A DNA stretch of 37,981 nucleotides, from the NCBI GenBank assembly GCA_018659145.1, contig JABJNB010000076.1:1-37981 (forward strand), written 5' to 3'. Below are positions 27,183-34,451 of the stretch, one piece after another (within the stretch, counting starts at the first letter, position 1; each line of letters starts with the position of its first letter). Source of the stretch: Rickettsiales bacterium (lineage in GTDB: Bacteria > Pseudomonadota > Alphaproteobacteria > Rickettsiales > JABIRX01). A model generated the notes under the pieces. It saw nothing but the letters and a program-made list of their open reading frames with translations, did no database searches and was not told the origin of the DNA. A program made the position numbers and the translations under genes.

Positions 27183-28109
27183 ATGAAAAAAACTGAGATC
27201 ACCGCTATTATATTCGCATTGATTGCATGCTTGCTTTGGTCTGGTAATTTTATTATTGCCAGATCCATTCACGAATTAGTACCACCAATAACTCTTGCTT
27301 ATTGGCGCTGGACTATAGCAGCATTAATTATGATCCCCCTTAGTTATAAAAAGCTAATTGGAGAATGGCTAATCATAAAACAAAATTGGAAATATTTATT
27401 CGCCATGGGAGCCTTTAGTGTGGGTAGCTTTAATACACTTATATATATTGCTGCTCATCATACCACAGTCCATCATCTTTCTCTTATATCATCTTTAGCC
27501 CCCATTATAGCCCTAATAATTGTCGCTATTTTACAAACAGAAGGTCTCAGCAAGAACAAAATCCTTGGCGCTATATCTGCATTTACGGGCTCTATTCTTG
27601 TTGTAACTCATGGTAATATCGCGGATATATTTTCACAAGAATGGAACCCTGGTGACCTTTTGCTGCTACTTAGTGCATTTATATGGGGATGTTGGAATGT
27701 TGCCATGAATTTTAAACCTAAAAATTTATCAAGTAGGACACTTTTAACTAGTATGATGATTGTGGGATCCTTTTGGATTTTGCCTTTTTATATCTGGGGA
27801 ACAAATTATATCGCCCCTATTCCACTTACCTTAGAAGCATGGTTAGCATATTTATATGTTAGCATCTTTGCCTCTATAATTGCTTGGTTCATGTGGAACT
27901 ATTCAATAGATGTAATCGGCCCAATTAAAACCACCCTCATTTATTACTCCATCCCTATCTTCAGTGGAATATTAGCAATAGCTCTACTAAACGAGCCTAT
28001 TAAAGCATATCATATCGCTGGATTTATTCTTGTTTTTTCGGGGATTGTTATTTCAAATTTAAGACAGTTAAATTTGAAAATTAGAAAACAAAGTAAAGAT
28101 TCTGTTTAA
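27183..28109 (+). CDS. EamA/DMT family transporter
   Basis: The 308-residue protein has ten predicted membrane helices in two EamA repeats. Landmarks are LLWSGNFIIARSIHELVPPITLAYWRW (first repeat), the helix pair around GAISAFTGSILVV, and LLLLLSAFIWGCWNVAMNF starting the second. It is more typical of RhaT/EamA exporters (SGNFIIAR, YWRW) than the copy at 25793, so the two are not recent duplicates. Substrate unknown. It converges on the aminotransferase gene with a 23-bp gap. Confidence 0.92.
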   Translation: MKKTEITAIIFALIACLLWSGNFIIARSIHELVPPITLAYWRWTIAALIMIPLSYKKLIGEWLIIKQNWKYLFAMGAFSVGSFNTLIYIAAHHTTVHHLSLISSLAPIIALIIVAILQTEGLSKNKILGAISAFTGSILVVTHGNIADIFSQEWNPGDLLLLLSAFIWGCWNVAMNFKPKNLSSRTLLTSMMIVGSFWILPFYIWGTNYIAPIPLTLEAWLAYLYVSIFASIIAWFMWNYSIDVIGPIKTTLIYYSIPIFSGILAIALLNEPIKAYHIAGFILVFSGIVISNLRQLNLKIRKQSKDSV

Positions 28110-28132
28110 TAACAATGTAGCTTGCCACCTAT

Positions 28133-29437
28133 TTACAAATTCCTAACATATTCGCAAATCCGGCTAACGCCTTCATAAATCTTAGCGAAATATTTATTAC
28201 AATATTCTTCCGTAAATTCTCCTGTAAACTCACCCAACGCCCCTGCTCCATCGAAATCAACAAAGGCATATCTGGCTAGATAATCATGATCTCTCATACC
28301 AAATGATGAAGCTGGTAGTAACATCACATTTTTTGATTCTAAGAGATCTAAACATAATTTACTATCACTGGTGAGATCATGTTTTTTTAACTTTTCTTTA
28401 TATTTTGAAAAATCCAACATTAAACAAAAACCTCCCTCTCCCTTATCAGTTACAATATTATGATCGTTAAATCTTCCATATGAATATTCTGATAAATATT
28501 GCAATATCCTACGCTGTTTATATAAATAACCTTTATCTAGTTTTAAATTCTCATAAGCAACTATCGCAGCATTTTGGATAGGAGAAGCAACACAAGAATA
28601 TGTCTCCAAGCAAATACCCAGAAGCGTTGATTTTAAACTATCTCCCAAATCACGACTATAATAACAACATCCCAATCTCCATCCACCCACAGCGCACCAT
28701 TTTGAGAGACCAGTTGTTACTATTGTACCTTCTGGATAATAATCAATTATCGATTCATGACGGCCAGTATAAGTAAGCAAAGATGATATCTCGTCAGCTA
28801 TAATTAAAACATTATGCCTTTGACAAATTCTAGCCAGAGCGCGAAGATTATCGCTACTATACGATATACCGTTTGGGTTTCCTGGGTAAGTTAGAATCAG
28901 AATCTTCTGCCTATTATCATTCACAGGTGTTTGAGAAAAAGCTTTTTCAAGTAATTCATTATTAAGTAAATAACGATTTGATCGATCAGTTTTAATTCTT
29001 TTAACGTGTTGATTTAATATCCGGGCCTGCGGCTCATATGATACCCAAGATGGAGCTGGTATAAAGATTGTTGCCTGCTTAAAAATGGCCATAATAGCAA
29101 AAATCATCATTTTAGAACCAGGTCCCACAAAAACATTATCGGCGGTGATATTAGTTTTTTGTGTACTATGGAAATCGGCAATTTTTTCTCTGAGACTTAT
29201 TACACCTTGAGGATGAGTATAGGAGGTAAAATTACCATTGGCATTTAATGCATCTCTTACATTTTGCGGCGGATAAAATGGTGATTGTCCAAAACCAAAT
29301 TTAAAGATATTGCGCCCCTCTGCTTCCATCTCACTACATTTTTGATTGATATATACACTATCTGAAAAAGCGACTTTATTGAGATTACCCTCCCTTACCT
29401 CCAAAGGAATCTTTTTCTTTTCTTCGAAATTATACAT
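28133..29437 (-). CDS. Class I/II PLP-dependent aminotransferase
   Basis: The 434-residue fold-type I enzyme has FGFGQSPFYPPQNVRDAL and the substrate loop YTHPQGVISLREKIADF in the N-terminal part. YPGNPNGISYS marks the conserved Asn, and ADEISSLLTY gives the Asp that pairs with the pyridine nitrogen. The Schiff-base lysine is K246 in TGLSKWCAVGGWRLG. The arginine pattern near the C-terminus is consistent with carboxylate binding. Substrate specificity is uncertain; it is related to aspartate/tyrosine-type aminotransferases but about 30 residues longer. It is separated from ftsY by the tandem repeats and is probably transcribed alone. Confidence 0.9.
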   Translation of the reverse strand: MYNFEEKKKIPLEVREGNLNKVAFSDSVYINQKCSEMEAEGRNIFKFGFGQSPFYPPQNVRDALNANGNFTSYTHPQGVISLREKIADFHSTQKTNITADNVFVGPGSKMMIFAIMAIFKQATIFIPAPSWVSYEPQARILNQHVKRIKTDRSNRYLLNNELLEKAFSQTPVNDNRQKILILTYPGNPNGISYSSDNLRALARICQRHNVLIIADEISSLLTYTGRHESIIDYYPEGTIVTTGLSKWCAVGGWRLGCCYYSRDLGDSLKSTLLGICLETYSCVASPIQNAAIVAYENLKLDKGYLYKQRRILQYLSEYSYGRFNDHNIVTDKGEGGFCLMLDFSKYKEKLKKHDLTSDSKLCLDLLESKNVMLLPASSFGMRDHDYLARYAFVDFDGAGALGEFTGEFTEEYCNKYFAKIYEGVSRICEYVRNL

Positions 29438-29586
29438 CGCAAAACTACCATTAAGTCAAAATTATCCTGTATTCTCAATATAGCCTGAATTAAAAAGCGC
29501 AATGTTATTTAGTATCTGAAAGTGTCAGTCCACGACGAAAGAAAAATCTTATATATTAAAACACAGCCAACACATGGCTTCATTTA

Positions 29587-29950
29587 ATGTAGAGACGCAT
29601 AATCATGCGTCTTGTACACAAACCCAAAACAAATAATGAATAAATCGAAAAACTCCAATCTCCAGAGCATACCGACGATAATTATATATTTGTATCCACC
29701 ATGTAGAGACGCATAATCATGCGTCTTGTGAACAAAGTTAAAACAAATAATGAATATAAATCGAAACACTCAAATCTCCAGAGCATACCAACGATAATTA
29801 TATATTTGTATCCACCATGTAGAGACGCATAATCATGCGTCTTGTGAACAAACTTAAAACAAATAAGAATATAAATCGAAATACTCCTATCTCCAGAGCA
29901 TTATGTATTTGTATCTAGCACCTCAGAGACGCAAGATTTTGCGTCTCTAC
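29587..29950. repeat. Tandem array of three ~115-bp units (family D)
   Basis: This lies within the 523-bp aminotransferase-ftsY gap. Each unit starts ATGTAGAGACGCATAATCAT at 29587, 29701 and 29817 (periods 114 and 116). Units carry a 7-bp palindrome (AGACGCA/TGCGTCT) followed by an A-rich stretch and an A+T-rich segment ending TTTGTATCCACC. The third unit ends at the hairpin 29925-29948. The remaining gap (29438-29586) shows no gene. Confidence 0.9.
29925..29948 (-). terminator. Hairpin after ftsY (probable terminator)
   Basis: Perfect 10-bp arms (AGAGACGCAA/TTGCGTCTCT) with loop GATT, 13 nt beyond the ftsY stop codon. There is no clear T-run, so termination would be inefficient or factor-assisted. 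It is also the terminal piece of the family D repeat. Confidence 0.45.
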
Positions 29951-29960
29951 ATATTCTTAA

Positions 29961-30887
29961 TTAATCCGAGAAAATTTCTTCGGCAAATTCTTGGGCTGAA
30001 AACTCTTTTAAATCGGTGATCGCTTCACCCTGCCCCAAGAAATAAATACTTGCTTTAAATAGATCTGCCAAAGCTACTAAAATACCGCCTTTTGCTGTAC
30101 CATCCAACTTCGTCACAACTAATCCATCAATTGACAAGCTCTCGCTAAAGCCCTGATATTGCTTGACTGCATTCTGGCCCGTTGTACCATCAATAGTAAG
30201 TAAAGATAAATGCGGGGCTGCATCATCGAGCTTTTTAATAACACGTGATATCTTAGATAATTGCTCCATGAGATTCTTATAATTTTGTAGCCTTCCCGCC
30301 GTATCAATAAGCACAATATCATAATTCTCTGCCAAAGCTTTACTCACAGCCTTATGCGCAATTGCAGCTGGATCAGTGCCTTCTTTTTCCGGAGATACAA
30401 TTTCAGCCCCAGCGCGCTCGGCCCAAACTTCCAATTGCTTAACCGCCGCTGCTCTATATGTATCACATGCTGCTAGAAGCACCTGTTTATTTTGCTGCTT
30501 AAAATAATGCGCAAGCTTACCGATGGAGGTTGTTTTACCAGCCCCATTAACTCCTGAAAATAAAATGATATAAGGTTTTTTATCTAAACTTATCCTACCT
30601 TCAAACTCACTTAGGTAAGCTGTTAGCTCTGATCTAAGCTGATTATTTAAATCCCTCCCTGAGATTTCTTTCTCTTTAAGAGCTTGTGTGAACTTATTCG
30701 TAAAACTAACCCCTATATCGCTCGAAATCATAACAGATTCTATACTAGATATATCATCCTTTGATAACTTATCCTTACTGGCAAAGACACTAAAATATTC
30801 TCTGAATTGCTTCTTAGTTTTACTAAGACCAGTATATTTTCTAATTTTAGGCTTCTTGCTAAACAAGCTAAATATACTCTTTAACAT
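29961..30887 (-). CDS. ftsY: Signal recognition particle receptor FtsY
   Basis: The 308-residue GTPase docks SRP-ribosome complexes at the membrane. It lacks the long acidic N-terminal domain of E. coli FtsY and starts almost directly with the N domain, a size typical of Rickettsiales. G-domain motifs: GVNGAGKT (112-119), DTYRAAAVKQLEVWAERAGAE, DTAGRLQ near 196 and TKLDGTAKGG near 259. The start overlaps the end of mtaB by 7 nt. The product is essential for membrane protein insertion. Confidence 0.97.
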   Translation of the reverse strand: MLKSIFSLFSKKPKIRKYTGLSKTKKQFREYFSVFASKDKLSKDDISSIESVMISSDIGVSFTNKFTQALKEKEISGRDLNNQLRSELTAYLSEFEGRISLDKKPYIILFSGVNGAGKTTSIGKLAHYFKQQNKQVLLAACDTYRAAAVKQLEVWAERAGAEIVSPEKEGTDPAAIAHKAVSKALAENYDIVLIDTAGRLQNYKNLMEQLSKISRVIKKLDDAAPHLSLLTIDGTTGQNAVKQYQGFSESLSIDGLVVTKLDGTAKGGILVALADLFKASIYFLGQGEAITDLKEFSAQEFAEEIFSD

Positions 30888-32140
30888 AACTCTAAGTCAA
30901 AATGATCACTCAGCTCATCATAGCCCTTAACAAGAACATTTATTAAAGCACCTTGCTTAAATTCATTCTTATAGCTTATTTTTAAAAACTCCTTGGAACA
31001 TATTGTTTTTTCTGACTCAATTAAGCATTCCAGGGTTTTTCCAACCATAGATTTATTATATCTTGTCATATTTCTCTGGCCCAAAATACGCAGAGTATTA
31101 GCTCTATCTTTTCGCTTTGATTTTTCAACTTGTTTATTTTCTGGAATTTTAGCTGCTGGTGTTCCGTCGCGCTCCGAATATGGAAAAACATGTAGATGAG
31201 TAAAACTCAACTCCTTCACCAAATCAAAACTATTTTGGAACATACTATCCGTCTCAGTTGGAAAACCAGTTATAATATCCGCGCCGAACGAACAATCTGG
31301 CCGACGCCGCCTAACATCCTTACAGAAGTCATAAACTTGCTTTCTATTATGACGCCTTTTCATACGCTTTAAGATTAGATCATCACCAGATTGCAGCGAC
31401 AAATGCATATGCGGCATTAATCTTGGCTCAGTTTCAATTAACTCCATTAACTCCTCATCGATCTCTGCTACATCCACAGATGATAATCTAAGGCGAAGTA
31501 ACCCTGGGCATAAACTTAACACCCTTCTCACTAACTGACCAAGTTTTGGCTTACCAGGCAGGCTGGCCCCATAATCTGTAATGTCCACTCCTGTAAAAAC
31601 AATTTCACAATAACCCTGATCGACCAGAATATTACAAGCTTTAACAATCTCAGCTACCGTATGACTTCTATTATTGCCACGTCCATAAGGAATTATGCAA
31701 AAAGTGCATCTATGATCACAACCATTTTGAATTTCAACAAAGGCCCGAGCTTTACCTTCGAAATCTTTAATCATATGCAAAGCCGACTCTTCTAGACGCA
31801 TAATATCGGAGACTATAACATTATTGCCTTCTCTTAAATGCTGGTAACTTGCTTTGTCTAACTTCTCAACATTACCCAATACATAATCAACTTCAGGCAT
31901 TGCTTGATATTTTCTTGGATCAATCTGCGCAGCGCAACCTGTCACAACAATCTTTTTATCTGGATATAAATTATAATTTTTACGAATTGACTGCCGAAGT
32001 TTCCTTTCAGCTTCGGCAGTGACCGCACATGAATTAAAGACGATATAATCATCCACCCCTGAACTCTCCAGCTCATTCTTAATAATCTCCGACTCTGATA
32101 TATTTAATCTACAACCGAATGTAACAACTTGATTTGTCAT
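30881..32140 (-). CDS. mtaB: tRNA (N6-threonylcarbamoyladenosine(37)) methylthiotransferase MtaB
   Basis: The 419-residue radical SAM enzyme converts t6A37 to ms2t6A37 in tRNAs reading ANN codons. The auxiliary 4Fe-4S cluster ligands are C10, C38 and C69 (TFGCRLN, FNSCAVTA, VTGCAAQ). The radical SAM motif is C141-x3-C145-x2-C148 (CDHRCTFCIIPYGRG). Next come SGDDLILKRMKRRH and DIITGFPTET, then a C-terminal TRAM-like end. The GRGNNRS segment and absence of a MiaB-type N-terminus place it in the MtaB group. It overlaps ftsY by 7 nt. Confidence 0.94.
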   Translation of the reverse strand: MTNQVVTFGCRLNISESEIIKNELESSGVDDYIVFNSCAVTAEAERKLRQSIRKNYNLYPDKKIVVTGCAAQIDPRKYQAMPEVDYVLGNVEKLDKASYQHLREGNNVIVSDIMRLEESALHMIKDFEGKARAFVEIQNGCDHRCTFCIIPYGRGNNRSHTVAEIVKACNILVDQGYCEIVFTGVDITDYGASLPGKPKLGQLVRRVLSLCPGLLRLRLSSVDVAEIDEELMELIETEPRLMPHMHLSLQSGDDLILKRMKRRHNRKQVYDFCKDVRRRRPDCSFGADIITGFPTETDSMFQNSFDLVKELSFTHLHVFPYSERDGTPAAKIPENKQVEKSKRKDRANTLRILGQRNMTRYNKSMVGKTLECLIESEKTICSKEFLKISYKNEFKQGALINVLVKGYDELSDHFDLELC

Positions 32141-32245
32141 ATTTTGATAAGCTATTGTTAGTCAGCCCGCATGATATTCAAATAAACCCAAGCCGCAAGC
32201 AGAAAGGGTTGCTTGAGAGATTTCTTTAGACAATATAACAAATAG

Positions 32246-32518
32246 CTACTCATATACTTCTCGCCTATGCCTAACTGTTAAGACCAGTATAATAAGCTTT
32301 TCATTTTCTCTTTTACAGATCAGCCGATAATCACCCACTCTGAACTTATATAAACCACTTAGAACCCCACTTAATGGGACCAAATATTGACCTGGCATAT
32401 GATAAAGTTTTTCATTTATAGATTTATCAATCCTAACTCTTATATCATAAGGTAATTTTTTGAATTCTTTAACGGCTTTTTTGGCGAATAAAACTTGATA
32501 AACAACTTTATTCTTCAC
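32246..32518 (-). CDS. RelE/ParE-superfamily mRNA interferase-type toxin
   Basis: The 90-residue protein has the RelE fold pattern: VLFAKKAVKEFKKLPYDIRVRIDKSI (two N-terminal helices), then PLSGVLSGLYKFRVGDYRLICKRENEKLIILVLTVRHRREVYE. The basic residues of RelE catalysis are matched by R56/R60 (FRVGDYR) and the late RHRREVY. RelE toxins cut mRNA in the ribosome A site. Its start overlaps the antitoxin gene by 4 nt (ATGA), the usual coupling. Confidence 0.93.
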   Translation of the reverse strand: MKNKVVYQVLFAKKAVKEFKKLPYDIRVRIDKSINEKLYHMPGQYLVPLSGVLSGLYKFRVGDYRLICKRENEKLIILVLTVRHRREVYE

Positions 32519-32769
32519 TTATCTAAAAGTTCCTTCCTAATAGATTCATACGATACTGGATCCTCCCCACTCGTAACAAATTCTTTATACGCATCTTCAC
32601 CCATTCTTGAAAGCATAGCATCTTCCAGCCTTTCCTTTAAAAAACCTTCTAAAGCTTTCTTTACATAATAGCTTTTATTTCTCTCTTCTATCTCGGCAAC
32701 TAGGTTTAGCTGCTCACCTAAATCTTTAGGAATGGTGCATGATATGGTTGTAGTCCCTATTCGACTCAT
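32515..32769 (-). CDS. RelB-type ribbon-helix-helix antitoxin
   Basis: The product has 84 residues from the ATG at 32769 (MSRIGTTTISCTIPKDL). The N-terminal ribbon (TTTISCTIP) and two helices (KDLGEQLNLVAEIEE, KSYYVKKALEGFLKE) form the DNA-binding RHH fold. The C-terminal half (SYESIRKELLDK) would wrap the toxin. A longer reading from a TTG at 32841 is possible but would translate the operator palindrome, so I reject it. No Shine-Dalgarno is visible. The antitoxin presumably represses its own promoter through the palindrome at 32768-32825. Confidence 0.9.
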   Translation of the reverse strand: MSRIGTTTISCTIPKDLGEQLNLVAEIEERNKSYYVKKALEGFLKERLEDAMLSRMGEDAYKEFVTSGEDPVSYESIRKELLDK

Positions 32770-32828
32770 AATAATATTTGTATGATTTATAATGTCAATA
32801 GTATAAATCATACAAATATTATTATCAA
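32768..32828 (-). promoter_or_regulatory. relBE-type promoter and operator (24-bp perfect inverted repeat)
   Basis: Arms at 32768-32791 and 32802-32825 are perfectly complementary over 24 bp, with a 10-nt centre. A good promoter lies across it on the minus strand: TTGATA (32828-32823), a 17-nt spacer and TATACT (32805-32800), giving a leader of about 25 nt. The palindrome runs from the -35 box to the start codon, so a bound RHH antitoxin would block polymerase. It lies 10 bp beyond the stop codon of the beta-barrel gene. Confidence 0.8.
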
Positions 32829-32837
32829 ACCTATTTA

Positions 32838-34451
32838 TCAAAAATACCGTGCCAATCTAAGTTGGATATGACTATCATCTTTTATATTAGCCTCAAATGT
32901 ATTTGGCCGAGAATCTTCGTAGAAACGCAAATCTAATTCGATTTTCCAATTATTGCCATACCTAGTGGAGGCCTCAAGAGAAATAAGCTTGGCCTCGGTT
33001 TCATAATCAAAAAATATTCCAACCAGTGCTGCAGAATCACTAATATCGTTAAATGTTAACCTCGCGCCCATAAATATATCATTATCAGCTAATACTGTTG
33101 GAGCTGTTATGCCTCTGCCATCTGAGGTATATTCAAGCAGAACACCCAAATCATAACCGGCTTCGTTAAATCCATAAAATGTATATTCTGTGCCAAAAGT
33201 TGTAGCCGCGAATCTATCGCCCTGACCTGATCGCTCTATTGCTTCTAATTTCCATAACCAACCTTCCATAGTTAATTGTAAGTCAATGGATGATTGCTCG
33301 ATTATATCATAGATTGGGACAAAAATATTATTGCCATTACTATCTGCAGAGCTCTTAAACCTTGCCTCACGACTAATACCAGAAAAATGCGCTAGACCGA
33401 TGTCCCAATAACCAATACTATGTTGGTACCTAACAGCAAAGCTTGGATAATTCTCACCCTCTGGATTATCATAAATTGCTAAATCATTACTTACCAATAC
33501 GCCACTTCTAAGCCTTCCCTCCTCACTTGCAAACTCTTGCTCTCTGAAAAATGGTAAATAGAAAAAACGCAAAGTACCAAAGTCAGAAAACCTGGCATAT
33601 TGCACCATTGACTGACCAAATTTATCCTCACCATCACTATCTTCCAAACTATCTATTTGGTTAATAACATCGACCAAGTGATTAGACTCCGTAACCCCCC
33701 AATACACTTTACTTATTCCTATTTTCATTTCATAAGAATCCCCACTATGAACCCAATCTAACCCGCGAATATCAATATGGCTTCGATGTGAATCATATTG
33801 ATCATATCTGGCAAATGCTTTAAATGTGAGAACATCATTACCAGCCTCGCTTACATGATAATATTCTGGCTCAATAACAAATGATGGGCCATTATTAGAT
33901 TCCTGACCATCAAATTGCGGATGATCAAAAAAGAAGCGATTATCGATCGCGGCATAACCGGTTAATTCAGCGTAGGAATTGAGGGAGAGGAGGAATAAGG
34001 CTGCAAGCATTTGCTTTACCCCCTTCCGGATCAAGCAAAGCTTTCTCCGACTTCCCCTCAAGGGGGAAGCAATATCTTTGTTTTTTACTTCCCCCTTGAG
34101 TGGAAGTCGGAGTCTGACAAAGTCAGACTCCGGAAGGGAGACGTAATACCAAATCCCATCGTTGTGAGTTGGTATGAGGATTTGCCCGAGAGGCAAATCC
34201 TCCGCGTAGCGTAAGGCATGCGCGGCCTTACAGGCTGTGTTGCAATATAATTGCGAAAGAGTTTTTTGATAAAGAGTTTGGATTTTATGGAATGCTTTAG
34301 CACTAATAGCTAAAGCTATTCGAAAAGAATATTTTATAATAATACATCTCTTTATCGGGGAAGGCTTTGTAATTATATTGCGACACAGCCTGTTAGAGCG
34401 CCCCATCTTAGAACCGCTTTTAAGATGGGTATTGGTATAATATTGAATCAT
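32838..34451 (-). CDS. Outer-membrane beta-barrel protein (DUF1302-like), with repeats inserted in its 5' region
   Basis: The frame is 537 codons from an ATG that overlaps the preceding stop (TAATG). The mature part begins after LAALFLLSLNSYA (signal peptide) and is a series of amphipathic beta strands (for example YEMKIGISKVYWGVTES) ending LARYF; the terminal Phe is typical of BAM substrates. Residues ~5-145 of the frame are translations of inserted elements (34021-34438), not ancestral protein. The native N-terminus was probably MIQY directly followed by VKQMLAALFLL. Translation may now begin at the internal ATG (34010), which has a purine-rich GGAAGGGGG 8 nt upstream, giving about 390 residues. 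It is the third gene of the MMPL operon, and a lipid or hydrophobic-ligand channel role is inferred from context. Confidence 0.8.
   Translation of the reverse strand: MIQYYTNTHLKSGSKMGRSNRLCRNIITKPSPIKRCIIIKYSFRIALAISAKAFHKIQTLYQKTLSQLYCNTACKAAHALRYAEDLPLGQILIPTHNDGIWYYVSLPESDFVRLRLPLKGEVKNKDIASPLRGSRRKLCLIRKGVKQMLAALFLLSLNSYAELTGYAAIDNRFFFDHPQFDGQESNNGPSFVIEPEYYHVSEAGNDVLTFKAFARYDQYDSHRSHIDIRGLDWVHSGDSYEMKIGISKVYWGVTESNHLVDVINQIDSLEDSDGEDKFGQSMVQYARFSDFGTLRFFYLPFFREQEFASEEGRLRSGVLVSNDLAIYDNPEGENYPSFAVRYQHSIGYWDIGLAHFSGISREARFKSSADSNGNNIFVPIYDIIEQSSIDLQLTMEGWLWKLEAIERSGQGDRFAATTFGTEYTFYGFNEAGYDLGVLLEYTSDGRGITAPTVLADNDIFMGARLTFNDISDSAALVGIFFDYETEAKLISLEASTRYGNNWKIELDLRFYEDSRPNTFEANIKDDSHIQLRLARYF
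34021..34138. repeat. Palindromic element C (118 bp) in the beta-barrel gene
   Basis: Ends CCCTTCCGGA/TCCGGAAGGG form 10-bp perfect terminal repeats (34021-34030, 34129-34138). Inside are 25-nt arms with one mismatch (34046-34070 with 34089-34113) and a small AGTCTGAC/AGTCAGACT hairpin. It encodes an in-frame stretch of the beta-barrel reading frame. Confidence 0.85.
34146..34438. repeat. Element A, copy interrupted by element B
   Basis: It has the same ends and sub-hairpins as 35261-35388: ATACCAA...GAGTTGGTAT, GAGGATTTGCC/GGCAAATCCTC, the CGTAAGGCATGCGCGGCC segment, and the CCCATCTTA hairpin ending ATTGGTAT. It is split after GGCCTTA by a 165-bp addition (162-bp element plus a repeated TTA). 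Removing that leaves 128 bp, exactly the length of the other copy. Confidence 0.9.
34231..34392. mobile_element. Nested element B (162 bp, MITE-like)
   Basis: Terminal inverted repeats of about 22 bp (CAGGCTGTGTYGCAATATA...) with one mismatch. TTA flanks each side, where the intact copy of element A has one TTA. There is no coding capacity for a transposase, so it would be mobilised by an enzyme encoded elsewhere. A 3-bp TTA/TNA target is typical of IS5-like (PIF/Harbinger-related) transposases; this link is inference. Confidence 0.85.

Noticed and set aside
29584-29769. 61-residue minus-strand frame (and the similar one at 16832-17023)
   Set aside because: Both are translations of family D repeat units. 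There is no Shine-Dalgarno and the frame differs between units.
29587-29950. CRISPR array
   Set aside because: Units of ~115 bp are repeated along their full length with no unique spacers and no cas genes nearby.
32770-32841. Longer antitoxin start (TTG at 32841)
   Set aside because: It would translate the promoter and operator palindrome and add residues unlike any RHH protein. The ATG at 32769 gives a normal RelB-type length.
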